64,000 nt of DNA from Brachypterus glaber (GCA_958510825.1 OY294050.1:44715249-44779248); one strand, 5' to 3'. Positions 33,479 to 45,531 are shown, numbered from the stretch's first letter. The notes: generated from the sequence alone by a model not told the origin. Program-made: numbers and translations.

Positions 33479-33808
33479 CACTGCTTAATTAAAAATTGCT
33501 CACCTTCAAAACATCTTTTACAATAACTACGAGCAACATTTGGAGCCCATGGCTTGTTTTAATTCCGAACAGGACAGTCAAAATATGCTTCGTAGGCTTC
33601 ACAGAGAACGTGAGATGTTTTTAGTTCATATTTCATGTCTCGAACTTTAATAAATTGACCACATACGTAGCAAAATGCATCAGCATCATATATACTTTCG
33701 CGATGCCATTTTAACGTTTTCTCGACATGTACAAAACATCTGATCGTTGTTTATCACTTGAGTGCCATCTGGAGGCACTGCGTGAACGTAAAAATCCCAC
33801 TCAGACAT
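33479..33808 (-). pseudogene. Broken Cys-rich (CYVCG...KPWAPN) domain protein fragment
   Basis: From an ATG at 33808 the minus strand reads MSEWDFYVHAVPPDGTQ. After a frame shift at about 33720 it reads KWHRESIYDADAFCYVCGQ, then EAYFDCPVRN, a stop, and NKPWAPNVARSYCKRCFEG. The CxxCG...Y-F-x-C...KPWAP...C-x-x-C layout is a zinc-ribbon-like domain that I associate with a multicopy arthropod, possibly transposon-borne protein family; this is from memory. The frameshift and in-frame stop make it a pseudogene. Its codons run up to a 'gtgagc' donor-like string in the phase of the receptor exon at 32526, but the receptor already has a matching upstream exon at 41448. Confidence 0.6.
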
Positions 33809-33809
33809 G

Positions 33810-34985
33810 CGGTAATTTATAAAAAAAATCGAAAATGAGTATTATTACCACAACTATCACAAAAGCAAACTTTAAACCAAAAGAAGGTATTTTCTTTTCG
33901 TATTTGTGCATAATGAACCGAAAAACCATAATATAAACTTTAGGACAAAGAACAAAAATTTTTTTGTCGAGTCGTGTCATTTACATCATAATTCAAATTT
34001 AATTTTGTTAAGTTAATAAACTAAAACGTTAAGTTAGTACCACTACCACTACCAAACACCCTAATTTAAATTCTAAAATAATTTTGATCACTTTTTTTCA
34101 AGTTAGTGTAGCGTACTCAACATCGGGCGTCAGTATGAAAATTTCAATTTTTTTTTACTGTGCTTTAAAGTTAATAGTCTATTCTCTATAAACGAACGAC
34201 TTAAAGTTAGCAGTAAACACCATTTGTTGCGAGTCAGCCATTTCGAATTTAGTGCTAGAGACGTGCTTGTGTTGAGAACACGAGGTGGTGACGGTCAATA
34301 TATCAGTGCCTTTGTGAGTAATTCTGTTGTAATTGTTTGGTTATTGTTTTTGATTAATTTGAATTTAACTTTTTTTTGTGTGAATAATTAGTATAGAAAC
34401 TAAAAACGCCAGTATTTCGTTTCAATCAGAAGATTTTCTTTGTTCTTCACGAAATTCAGCAGTCCCTTGTCGTCAGTCCTTTAGTCGTAAAAAAGACAAC
34501 AATTGATGTCGATAGATCTGGACGCGCTGATTCGAAAAATATAGACACATTAATATTTTGGAAAATATGCGAATAAAATTACCGAAAAAAAAATGCTTTC
34601 ACCGCGTGGTAAAATAGTTATTTATGGTACTAGTGGGTAAAGTAAGATATTGCGCATTGCTTGGCTGACGCCTCGCAGGTTAATTTTCGAGAGGGCAATA
34701 TCGGTTTACCCATGAGTGCCATACAAGGTTTTATCCAATAAATAGCTTAGGAATTCACATTTTTATTAAAAATTTTAATGACATTTACAAGAAAATAATT
34801 TGACAAGTGACAGTTGAGTGGGTAAAATAAATAATTATCCACTCAATAAAGTAAAAGCCACGCGGGGGTTATTATTGAGTTTATCTATTTAAATTAAAGC
34901 TGGTAATTGTCTTATTATCTGTATGTATTGGATTTTAATGTATTATAACCAACCCGTTTTCCATTAAAAATGTTACGAAAGAACA
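33810..34985. other. Intron sequence, no gene recognised
   Basis: Around 34600-34870 lie 'gggtaaa'-type short inverted motifs ('ccgcgtggtaaaatagttat', 'gtaaaagccacgcggg'), probably a small decayed foldback. Nothing else was supported. Confidence 0.4.
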
Positions 34986-34989
34986 GAAT

Positions 34990-35640
34990 TAAAAATAAAA
35001 ACCATGTGACTCAAATTCATCTTACGATGAAAATTCATATTACCAATTTTGTTAAGAAGGAAATTTCCAACCATTTTTGTTCGAATCATTTTTTTATTAT
35101 ATTAATAACAATCGAGTTATATTCAATAATAACCATGTTGGGGTGAAAAAGTCCCACGCGGATTAGATAAAGAATAAATCACATTCTTGCCCATAAATTT
35201 GATATGGGAACCGTCCGCCATCTTGGATTAAAGGGGTGAGTACGGTTATATCGCTAAATATGCATCTTACGATAAAAATGCATATTACCAATTTTGTTAA
35301 GAAGGAAATTTCCAACCATTTTTGTTCGAATCATTTTTTTATTATATTAATAACAATCGAGTTATATTCAATAATAACCATGTTGGGGTGAAAAAGTCCC
35401 ACGCGGATTAGATAAAGAATAAATCACATTCTTGCCCATAAATTTGATATGGGAACCGTCCGCCATCTTGGATTAAAGGGGTGAGTACGGTTATATCGCT
35501 AAATATGCATCTTACGATAAAAATGCATATTACCAATTTTGTTAAGAAGGAAATTTCCAACCATTTTTGTTCGAATCATTTTTTTATTATATTAATAACA
35601 ATCGAGTTATATTCAAAAATAGTCATGTTTAAGGGGGGGG
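34990..35640 (+). repeat. 245-bp tandem repeat, about 2.6 units
   Basis: 'tgcatcttacgataaaaatg' starts at 35261 and 35506, with a diverged start at about 35017. Units share 'gaaggaaatttccaaccatt' and 'cccacgcggattagataaag'. Related sequence occurs as arms of foldbacks at 39420-39600 and 58180-58760. Confidence 0.85.
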
Positions 35641-35739
35641 GGGAAGTAGAGGGAGTATATACCCCCCAAGAATATTTGTTATATATTTTTTGTTTTAAAT
35701 AAAAAATTAAATAACAGCGGCTGTTTTTTTTTTTGGGTA

Positions 35740-38700
35740 GGGATGCCAAATTTTTTAGAAACGGACAGGGACAAAGCTTTTTTTTCGGAGGGTGCCAAAT
35801 TTTTTAGGGAAACAAATTTTTTAGAGCGTCACATTTTTTAGGGGCGCCAATTTTTTGTTGGGCGCCAATTTTTTTTGGGGACCCAAATTTTAAAGAAACA
35901 CTCAAGGGCAAAGCTTTTTTTTTTTGAGGGTTTTTGTTTTTTTTATAGGGGCGCCAAATTTTTTAGGATGGCCAAATTTTTTGTGGCGCCAATATTTTCG
36001 GGGGCGGCAAATTTTTTAGGATCGCATAATTTTTTGAAGGCGCTAAATTTTTTATGGGCTGCAAATTTTTTAGAGCGCCAATTTTTTAGGGGCGCCAAAT
36101 TTTTTTGGGCAATAAATTTTTTAGGGGTGCCAAATATTTTAGGTGTTTTTTTAGGGTGCCAATTTTTTTATGGGCGCAAATTTTGTAGAAACACTCAGGG
36201 ACAAAGCTTTTTTACGAGGGTGATTTTTTGTTTTGGTAGGGGCGCCAAATTTTGTAGAAACACTCAGGGAAAGGCTTTTTTTTGGAGGGTGTTTTTGTTT
36301 GTTTTGGTTGGGGCGCCAAATTTTTTAGAAACGATCTTATTTTTTCGGTAGGGGCGCCAAATGTAATAAAAATTCTTTTTTCAAAGGGTTTGTGATTTTT
36401 TGTTTTTTTTAGGGGCGTCAATTTTTTTGGGGGCTCCATAATTTTTAGGAGCCCCAATTTTTTTAGGAGCGCTAAATTTTTAGGGCGTTAATTTTTTAGT
36501 GGCACCAAATTTTTTAGGATCGCCAAATTTTTTAGAGTACTAAATTTTTTAAGGATCGCCAAAATTTTTAGGGCGCCAAAGTTTTAGAGCACCAAATTTT
36601 TTAGGGGATCAAATTTTGTAGTGGCGCCAAATTTTTTAGGGGCTCAAATTTTGTAGTGGCGCCAAATTTTTTAGAGAGCTTAATATTTAAATGCGTTAAT
36701 TTTTTAGGGGCTGTTTTTTTTGGCGCCAAATTTTTTAGGGGCCCCAAATTTTGTAGAAACACTCTGAGACAAAGCTTTTTTTTTGGACTTTTGGTGATTT
36801 TTTTGGTAGGGGCGCCAATTTTTGTAGAAATGCCCAGGGACAAAGCTTTTTTTTCGTTTTTTTTTCAGAGGTTTTTGTTTTTTTTTTGGTAGGGGGGGAG
36901 CCAAATTTTTTAGGTTCGCCAAATTTGTTGAGGGCGTCCAATTTTTTGGGGTCGCCAAAATTTTTTGGGATCGCCAAAATTTTTTGGGGTCGCCAAAATT
37001 TTTTGGGGCGCCAAAATTTTTAGGAGCGCCAAACATTTTAACCAATTTTTATAGGGGCTTCAATTTTTTTAGGGGCGCCTAATTTTTTGGGCACCAAATT
37101 TTTTAGGATCGCCAAATTTTTTAAGGGCGCTAAATTTTTTGGGGCGCCAAACTTTTAAGGGGCGCCAAATTTTTTAGAGAGATTAATTTTTTTTTAGAAA
37201 CACTCAGGGACAAAGCTTTTTTTTTTGGTAGGGGCGCCAATTTTTTACCGGCGCCAAAATTTTTAGTGGCGCCAAATTTTTTAGAGCGCAAATTTTTTTA
37301 GATACGTTAATATTTTAGGGGCACCATTTGGTTTATGTGGCCAAATTTTTAGGGGAGGGTGATTTTTTTTTGGTAGGGGCGCCAATTTTTGTAGAAACGC
37401 TTAGGCACAAAGCTTTTTTTTTCGTTTTTTTTCAGAGGGTTTTTTTTTTTGGAGGGTGGTTTTTTTGTTGGTAGGGGCGCCAAATTTTTTAGAGCGCTAA
37501 ATTTTTTAGGGGAGCCAAATTTTTTAGAGCGTCTAATTTTTTAGAGTGTCTAATTTTTTAGAGCTTCCCCCAACTTTTGTAGAAACGCTCAGGGACAAAG
37601 CTTTTTTTTCGTTTTTTTTTTTCAGAGGGTTCTTGTTTTTTTTGTAGGGTCGCCAAATTTTTTGGGGGCGCCAAAATTTTTTAGGGGTGCCAAAAAATTT
37701 AGGACCGTTAAATTTTTTAGGGGCGCCAAATTATTAAGGGCACCAATTTTTTTAGGGGCGCCAATTTTTTAGAGCGTTTAATTTTTTAGAGCGCCCCCAA
37801 TTTTTGTAGAAACGCTCAGGGACAATGCTTTGTTTTTCGTTTTTTTTAGAGGGTTTTTGTTTTTTTTTGGTAGGGTCGCCAAAGTTTTTAGGATCGCCAA
37901 ATATTTGGGGGCGCCAAATTTTTTGGGGTCGCCAAATTTTTTAGAAGCGTAATTTTTTAGGGGTGCCAAATTTTTTAGGTGCGCCAAATTTTTTAGGTGC
38001 GTCAAATTATTTAGGGCACCAAATTTTTTAGGGGCGCCAATTTTTTAGAGCGTCCCATTTTTTAGAGCGCCCTCCAATTTTTGTTGAAACGCTCAGGGAC
38101 AATGCTTTTTTTTTCGTTTTTTTAGAGGGTTTTTGTTTTTTTTTTTGGTAGGGGCGCCAAAGTTTTTAGGATAGCCAAATTTTTTGGGGGCGCCAAATTT
38201 TTTAAAGGCGTAATTTTTTAGGGGTGCCAAATTTTTTAGGTGTGCCAAATTTTTTAGGTGCGTCAAATTATTTAGGGCACCAAATTTTTTAGGTGCGACA
38301 AATTTTTTGGGGCGCCAAAATTTTTAGGAGCGCCAAAAATGTTAGGAGCGCCAAATATTTAGAGGCGCCAATTTTTTTGTGGGCGGCAAAATTTTTAGGG
38401 GCGCCAAAAATTTTAGGAGCGCCAAATTTTTTAGGTGCGTCAAATTATTTAGGGCACCAAATTTTTTAAGGGCGCCAATTTTTTAGAGCGTCCAATTTTT
38501 TAGAGCGCCCGCCAATTTTTATAGAAACGCTCAGGAACAATGCTTTTTTTTTCGTTTTTTTAGAGGGTTTTTGTTTTTTTTTGTTAGGGGCGCCAAAGTT
38601 TTTAGGATCGCCAAATTTTTTGGGGGCGCCAAATTTTTTAAAGGCGTAATTTTTTTAAGGTGTGCCAAATTTTTTAGGTGCGCCAAATTTTTTGGGGGCG

Positions 38701-39130
38701 CCAAAATGTTTAGTGGTGCCAAAAATTTTAGGAGCGCCAAATTTTTTAGGTGCGTCAAATTATTTAGGGCACCAAATTTTTTAGGGGCGCCAAATTTTTT
38801 AGGGGCGCCAAATTTTTTAGAGCGTCTAATTTTTTAGAGCGCCCCCAATTTTTGTAGAAACGCTCAGGGACAAAGCTTTTTTTTTCGTTTTTTTTTTCGT
38901 TTTTTTTTTGGTAGGGGCGCCAAATTTTTAAGGATCGGCAAATTTTTTTGGGCGCCAAATATTTTAGGGCCGCCAGTTTTTTTAGAGCCTCAATTTTCTA
39001 GGGGCGCCAAATTTTGTAGGGACGCCAAATTTTTTAGAGCATCTAATTTTTTAGAGCGCCAAATTTTTAGGGCTCCAATTTTTAGGGGCGCCAAATTTTT
39101 TAGGGGAGCCAAATTTTTTAGGCAGGCAGG
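35740..39130 (+). repeat. Satellite-like array of GCGCCAAATTTTTTAG units, 3.4 kb
   Basis: Well over a hundred degenerate units of about 17-22 bases with core 'ggcgccaaattttttaggg'. They are punctuated at irregular spacing (e.g. 36190, 36760, 37581, 37810, 38858) by a longer module 'gaaacgctcagggacaaagc' plus a T-rich run. Open frames in it are repeat translations, not genes. On the plus strand each unit looks like a polypyrimidine tract followed by AG. It lies antisense in a receptor intron. Confidence 0.92.
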
Positions 39131-39139
39131 CGCGTAGAA

Positions 39140-39670
39140 ATGGTTTTTTCGATTTTTCAGCCAAATTCTTCATCGGAGAATAAAAGTGGTTAGGAGCAAA
39201 CTTGTAGCTCTTGAAATTCTCTGTTTTATACATTATGCATTTTCATAGATATTTTTCTACGGTTACATAAGTCGCAACTCGTCTTTCAACGCCCACCGTA
39301 ACCGTACCAAAATACATATGAAAATTCATAATATATAACTTATAGAGAATTTCTAGAGCTCATAAGCACTTTTATCCTCCGATAAATAATTTAGCTGAAA
39401 AATCGAAATAACCAATTTCACCCCCAACATGGCCACTTTTGAATACTTATAACTCGATTGTTATTAATATAATAAAAAAATGATCCAAACAAAAATTGTT
39501 GAAAATTTTCTTCTTAACAAAATTGGTTATATACATTTTTATCGTAAGATGCATATTTAGCGATATAATCGCACTTACCCCTAAAATTCAAGATAGCCGA
39601 AACTAACAGGTTACCATCCAACACTTCCCTTTAAAATATCAGCCCCTGTACATTTATGGCAATGGACTCT
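39140..39670. repeat. Foldback arms related to 57078-58868
   Basis: 'cttgtagctcttgaaattct' and 'gagaatttctagagct' pair around 'tacggttacataagtcgcaa...accgtaaccgta'. The right flank 'ccctttaaaatatcagcccc' matches the end of the 57-59 kb element. Confidence 0.75.
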
Positions 39671-39779
39671 AGGTACCTACTTCCCAAACTAATTACTTAA
39701 TAAATTATGTTGTGACGAAATTTTAAGTTTCAAGATATCTTGGGCAGTCAAAAGATGGTAAAGTAAGAGTTCTCTGAGA

Positions 39780-41120
39780 TACGCACTTTTTTTTAATTTC
39801 TAATCTTTAAATTATTTCCCCTTAAAACTAAAATATCGCAATTTTTACACCCTCAGGGGTCGAATATCGAAAATTCCTGAAACACGTATATGTCGATAAA
39901 GCACATTTTTGCCAAATATGAATATTTTAGATTAAGAGATCTCTGAGATACGCACAATTTAAAAAAAATCTTTCGACCCCCGTTTCACCCCCTTAGAGAT
40001 CGAATATCGAAAAAATCCTGAAACCGTATCTTTTCGATTTTGATAAAGAACATTTTTGCCAAATATTCTAGATCAAGAAGTATCTGAGATACGCACACTT
40101 TACAAAAAAGGGCAATATTTACACAATTTATCACCTACGACTTAAATATGACGATTTTTACCACCTTAGGCCTATAGGGGTCCAATATCGAAAAATTCTA
40201 AAACACATATCTTTTGGATTTCGACAAAGAAAATTTTTGCCATATATGAAGATTTTAGATTAAGAGATCTCTGAAAAACGCACACTTTTTAATTTAAAAA
40301 CCCTTTCAACCCCAGTTTCACCCCCTAAGGGGTCGAATTTCGAAAAATTCTGAAATACGTATCTTTTCGATTTCGATAAAGAACATTTTTGCCAAATATG
40401 AAAATTCTAGATTAAGAGGTCTCTGAAATACGCACACTTTTAAAAACCCTTTCAACCCCCGTTTCAACCCCTAAGGGGTCGAATTTCGAAAAATTCTTAA
40501 ATACGTATCTTTTCGATTTCGATAAAGAATATTTTTTCCAAATATGAAAATTCTAGATTAAGAGGTCTCTGAAATACGCACACTTTTAAAAACACTTTCA
40601 ACCCCCGTTTCAACCCCTAAGGGGTCGAATTTCGAAAAATTCTGAAATACGTATCTTTTCGATTTCGATAAAGAACATTTTTGCCAAATATGAAAATTCT
40701 AGATTAAGAGGTCTCTGAAATACGCACACTTTTTAAAAACCCTTTCAACCCCCGTTTCACCCCCTAAGGGGTCGAATTTCGAAAAATTCTGAGATACTTA
40801 TCTTTTCAATTTCGATAAAGAACATTTTTGCCAAATATGAAGATTCTAGATTGAGAGGTCTTTGAGATACGCACACTTTTCAAAAAAGGGTAATATTTAC
40901 ATAATTTACCACTTAAATATGACGATTTTTATCACCTTAGGGGTCGAATATCAAAAAATAATGAAACATCTATCTTTTCATTTCGATAAAGAACATTTTT
41001 GCCAAATATGACTCTAGATGACATACGCACACTTTAAAAAAAAACCCTTCAGCCCCCGTTTCACCCTCTTATGGGCTGAATTTCGAAAAATCGCTTCTTA
41101 GTGGGTGCTTACATGATAAA
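39780..41120 (+). repeat. 146-bp tandem repeat, about 8-9 units
   Basis: 'ggggtcgaatttcgaaaaat' starts at 40329, 40475, 40621 and 40768 (period 146-147), with diverged units before and after. Each has 'gataaagaacatttttgcca' and 'agaggtctctgaaatacgca'. The central units are nearly identical, so homogenisation is recent. Confidence 0.9.
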
Positions 41121-41447
41121 AGGAACAAACTGTCCAAACTTCAAATTTCTAGGTCCAGGGGTTTGGACTGGGCGTTGATTGCTAAAGTGAGTTAGCATTT
41201 TATATATTATATAATATGTAATCCTTGCGAGGTTTTTTTAGCGAAGTTATTTCTGCGAAGTTTTTTACGCAAAATTTATTTACAAGTATTTTTAAGTATT
41301 GTACGGTTATCACAGAAGTCAAAGTTTTGTCTCGCGTTCTCCCGCTTTGGCGCTGTTTTACAGTTTGCGTTCACTTTATTATGGTTTCTACTCCATAAGT
41401 TTTTACAGACACAAACAAAAATCCCAAACGGTTTTTGCCAAACTTAC

Positions 41448-41542
41448 CTAAATATTCTGGCAAAGGGCACGTAACATTTAAACATAGGTTTGCGACAAAC
41501 ATTTCTATCAAACCCATTGTAATCGTTTTTTCATCTTGTAAG
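41448..41542 (-). CDS. Ionotropic receptor exon, most 5' one visible
   Basis: Framed by 'ctatttag' and 'gtaagt', 95 bases, enters in phase 2 and leaves in phase 1, which fits the micro-exon at 32526. It encodes LQDEKTITMGLIEMFVANLC then LNVTCPLPEYL. This belongs to the amino-terminal extracellular domain, before the ligand-binding lobes. The remaining 5' exons and the start codon were not found. They should lie at higher coordinates or in the gap. The preceding intron spans the 3.4-kb and 146-bp satellites. Confidence 0.7.
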
Positions 41543-41699
41543 CTAAATAGATTTTTTATTAATGTATGTTTTGTTATAATTGTCCGAATGAACTAGACAA
41601 ACTAATAGCTAAAACTTCGATTTTCATGACATGATTTTTATTATATTTATATATGTATATATGTATGCATATATGACGCATGACAATTTATTGAATGTA

Positions 41700-42385
41700 A
41701 ACTAGATGAAACGTTGCAAGCACCCTGTCAAAACATCGGAACTATTGTACACTAGAGCCATCTAGTTTGCAAATTTCAAACTAGGTGTTTTGTTTGATTT
41801 TAAATTCTGTATCTTTAAAACATTTTATTCTAGCAAAAAACTGTATATAACATTTTTTATAGGGCTTAAAAAGAGCTTTTATTTAAAATATAATTTTTTC
41901 AAATCGGGTTATAAATATGAGATATGCTAAAAAAACCTTTTACTGCTTTAAACGCCAATATCTCGAAAACAATGCGTTTTAGGAAAACGTTGTTTATAAC
42001 ATTTTTTGACCAATTTAAAATTATCTTTTATATAAGTGCTAAATTAACCAAATACAATAATAATTGCCTTAATTATAAACAAAAAACGCTAAAAATAGGG
42101 GTTTTACCCTATTTTTACCCCCTTACCCCCAATCGTTTACCCCCAAAATCTAGTCAGCTCTTCGGAATACGATAAGAAACAATATGCAACAAACCGATAT
42201 CTCATGTAGAAATGGAGTTAGAGAGTTTACACCCAGACAGACGGACGGACGCAATTTTTTTTACTGATTTCGAGTCAGAATGGTCTAAAACGTCGAGAAA
42301 TGTGGAAAAAACGTGGTCAAAAATTTTGACTTTTCGGCGAAGATTTCAATACATCGGCACTCTTAGTAGCACTAAGTGCCGATGT
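41700..42385. mobile_element. Non-autonomous Helentron/DINE-like element, copy 3 (inverted)
   Basis: Reverse complement of the 29191-29910 copy: begins 'actagatgaaacgttgcaag' and ends with the hairpin 'acatcggcactcttagtagc...gatgt'. The (GACA)n run is reduced to 'cagacagacggacggacg'. Confidence 0.6.
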
Positions 42386-43290
42386 AAAAAGGGGTCAATA
42401 TTAGGGTAATTTTAAGTAAACTGTCACAGGGTCAACCTTGACCGATATTAATAAAATTTTGTATATATATTATGAAATTATTTTCCGATTAAAACTTTTA
42501 GTGCCCCTATGGAAAATGCCCCATAGAATCCTTTAAATCCCTTATAAGTTCTCTAACAGGCTATATATAGGTCCAGTGGGAATATTCTTTGATAAATATT
42601 CCTGTAGAGGCTTTAAAAGACTTAATAATAAATTTCTTTTTGACTAATTTGGCGTTTTATTAAGAAATTTCTTGGAAAATTTTGAAAGATTTAATATGAA
42701 TTTTCATATTGACTAACTTTGTACATTTTAGTAAAGGAATCATGTTAAAACTCTTATTAGTTTTAAAGAATATTCATATATATTTAAGTTACCCTAGTAG
42801 AAATTTAATGTTAGAATATAATTATTTTAAACACTGGAACAACACTTTATCCAAATTTATAGATACATACTGTTTTAAAAATTTCAGTAATTAATTGTTC
42901 TACAGTGAGTATTCTCCTGTTGAAAAATATCTAGTGAATATTGTTTGTTGATGTAATGTTTTTGTTTAATTTGTTTGTTTTGATGCATATTTAATAATTT
43001 AGATAAGTTTTTAACTTATTAATTTCTTTTATTTTTGTTTATATACATTTTTTTTCAAAAAATCAGTTTATAATGTCCAAGTTATGTCCGAAAAGTTTTA
43101 TAATTTTTATGTCTTTTTAGTCCTGAAGAAGCCTAAATATTAGGTGAAACGTTGGCATGCATGATTATGTAATGCAATAAAGTTTTCATTTTCTTCATTT
43201 CCGAGTGTTTACCACAAATAACCCTAAATAAATTTCAAGAAGCATCCTGTAGGAAATATTATTATTATTATTATTAATTTAACTTAATCT
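42386..43290. other. Intergenic DNA with a hammerhead-like motif
   Basis: A family A end fragment starts at about 42793. At about 43123-43151 the plus strand has 'ctgaagaagcctaaatatta' then 'ggtgaaacgttgg': CUGAAGA, a CCUAA/UUAGG stem and GAAACG. It is followed by 'gtaatgcaataaagttttca', looking like a retroelement 3' end. No gene. Confidence 0.5.
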
Positions 43291-43439
43291 CCACCTCTTG
43301 TTCCCTTTATGGGTGTCGAGGTGCACTCATAGGTGCTGGAGGTTCTGCCTGGTATATGTTCCTCTACTTTTTTCAATTTTTAGCAATCTGTATAGCGTTG
43401 CCCCATGGAAGGTCCTTTTTTCTTCATTTCTTATTCTAT

Positions 43440-44330
43440 CTCTTAATGGGCCTATTAATCACGGGTCTGTAGAAATAAATCGTTTAAAATTTAAAACGAC
43501 CGTGGTTAAAGTATATAATTCTACTCGCGTATAATAGCTATTAATCATTCGGGTGATAAGGTCACTCGCCTTTCGGCTCGTGTCTCAAAATTCACCCTCA
43601 TTGAATAATAGCAATTATTATACGCTCATTAAATAATATACTATTATCCACGGCCGTGATTAATGGGCTTTTTAATCACGGGTCTGTAAAAATAAACCGT
43701 TTAAAATTTAAAACGAGCGTGGATAAAGTATAGAATTCTACTCGCGTATAATAGCTATTAATCATTCGGGTGATTAGGTCATTCGCCTTTCGGCTCGTGT
43801 CTCAAAATTCACCCTCATTGAATAATAGCAATTATTATACGCTCATTAAATAATATACTATTATCCACGGCCGTGATTAATGGGCCTTTTAATCACGGGT
43901 CTGTAAAAATAAACCGTTTAAAATTTAAAACGAGCGTGGATAAAGTATAGAATTCTACTCGCGTATAATAGCTATTAATCATTCGGGTGATTAGGTCATT
44001 CGCCTTTCGGCTCGTGTCCCAAAATTCACCCTCATTGATTAATAGCAATTATTATACGCTCATTGAACAATATACTATTATCCACGGTCGTGATTAATGG
44101 GCCTATTAATCACGGGTCTGTAAAAATAAACCGTTTAAAATTTAAAACGACCGTGGATAAAGTATAGAATTATACTCGCGTATAATAGCTATTAATCAGT
44201 GAGGGTGAATTTTGGGACACGAGCCGAAAGGCGAGTGACCTAATCACCCGAATGGCATATTAATCACGGCAGTGGATAATAGTATATTATTATACGCTCA
44301 TTGAATAATATACTAATAATATAGTTTTTA
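43440..44330. repeat. 217-bp satellite, about four units
   Basis: 'cacgggtctgta' recurs at 43460, 43678, 43894 and 44111 (period 216-218). Each unit contains 'attcgcctttcggctcgtgt' and 'ctattatccacggccgtgat'. The last unit is partly inverted ('gggacacgagccgaaaggcg'). Confidence 0.9.
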
Positions 44331-44334
44331 TAGT

Positions 44335-44621
44335 TTTCACTTGTATTGGGAACACTGTTCTTCAAGTTGGGGTATCTATTGAAAGATGGCATCTAATATT
44401 GCCTGTACATATTTAAACAGATAATCACTTTGAAAAGTAGCGTGCTGGTTTTGTTTAAAAAGGAGCTTTTGAGTTCAAATAAAATTCTAAAAATTGTTTA
44501 GTTGATTACCCCACATAATTTGTGAGCAAGTAGATATTAGCACTTTTTAATAATTAATAAACAAATATCGGGACAAGGACTTTAAATAAAAACACTAAGT
44601 TTTATGCACTAGCGACGATTC
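44335..44621. other. Sequence before the gap, nothing recognised
   Basis: AT-rich DNA ending at the N run. No exon could be supported. Confidence 0.4.
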
Positions 44622-44821
44622 NNNNNNNNNNNNNNNNNNNNNNNNNNNNNNNNNNNNNNNNNNNNNNNNNNNNNNNNNNNNNNNNNNNNNNNNNNNNNNN
44701 NNNNNNNNNNNNNNNNNNNNNNNNNNNNNNNNNNNNNNNNNNNNNNNNNNNNNNNNNNNNNNNNNNNNNNNNNNNNNNNNNNNNNNNNNNNNNNNNNNNN
44801 NNNNNNNNNNNNNNNNNNNNN
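44622..44821. other. Assembly gap (200 N)
   Basis: A run of exactly 200 N, probably a placeholder of arbitrary length. It may hide 5' exons of the receptor gene, the plus-strand gene, or both. Confidence 0.98.
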
Positions 44822-45003
44822 GTCGACTCTAGGCTTGACGCGACGTTTTAAATATTTACATTTTTATTTCTTTCTATATTGATTTTTTTATGATTCCATT
44901 TAAACAAGTAAGGGAAAAAAGTTACCGATAAATAAAAATTAAAAACTTTCGTATTCTTAAAAGATAAAAATCGAATGTCGATTTTTTTCTTTTTCTTTGA
45001 TCA

Positions 45004-45531
45004 ACTGTTAACAAAGCTGTCTGAAATAAGTATTTTTTAATAAAGCTTACGTATTAATAACGGAAATTAAAAAAAATTAAAGTTATTTGTTTATTTCATG
45101 TATGTTATTCTACAAAAGCATGGAGAGCCCCAAATAAGTTACAAAACTTGTGCTAGGGGCTCTCCATTAATTTTGACAAGACAAGTGTCATTTAAAATTT
45201 CCGCAAAACTGGTCTATTCTTTTCTTCAATTCTGATGAATCTGGGAGAGTTTTCTGAATCATTGATGTTCATTTAATTTTATATGATAACTTCCAGTTTT
45301 TTACAATCAATTTTCATGAAGATAAAATCTGTAATAGTTAGAATAAGGTTAGAATTTGGTTAGGAAACTAACGTTAGATTTATGTATTTTATAACGTTTT
45401 TGTCAAACGTTAGTTTTTAACGTTAGATTTATATATTTTATAACGTTTTTGTATAACGTTTGAGACTAAACATAAAAATGTCACTAATCTAATGTTATGT
45501 TAAGTTAGATTTATGTACTTTTCTACCAGGG
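45004..45531. mobile_element. MITE family A, partial copy with an insertion
   Basis: 'aagctgtctgaaataagtat' and the end 'cttttctaccaggg' match family A. About 45083-45330 is an insertion that carries the hairpin 'atggagagcccc...ggggctctccat' (about 45120-45166). Confidence 0.7.

Noticed and set aside
33220..33492. 90-codon plus frame
   Set aside because: Phe/Tyr/Asn-rich reading of AT-rich intron; no domain, splice or start context.
33497..33560. KPWAPN fragment as the receptor exon preceding 32526
   Set aside because: Phase fits, but the sequence belongs to a different domain, and the exon at 41448 matches both phase and receptor-like sequence.
35875..39233. Many open frames of 60-158 codons on both strands
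   Set aside because: They translate the GCGCCAAATTTTTTAG satellite (e.g. repeats of NFLGAP or KNLAPL); not genes.
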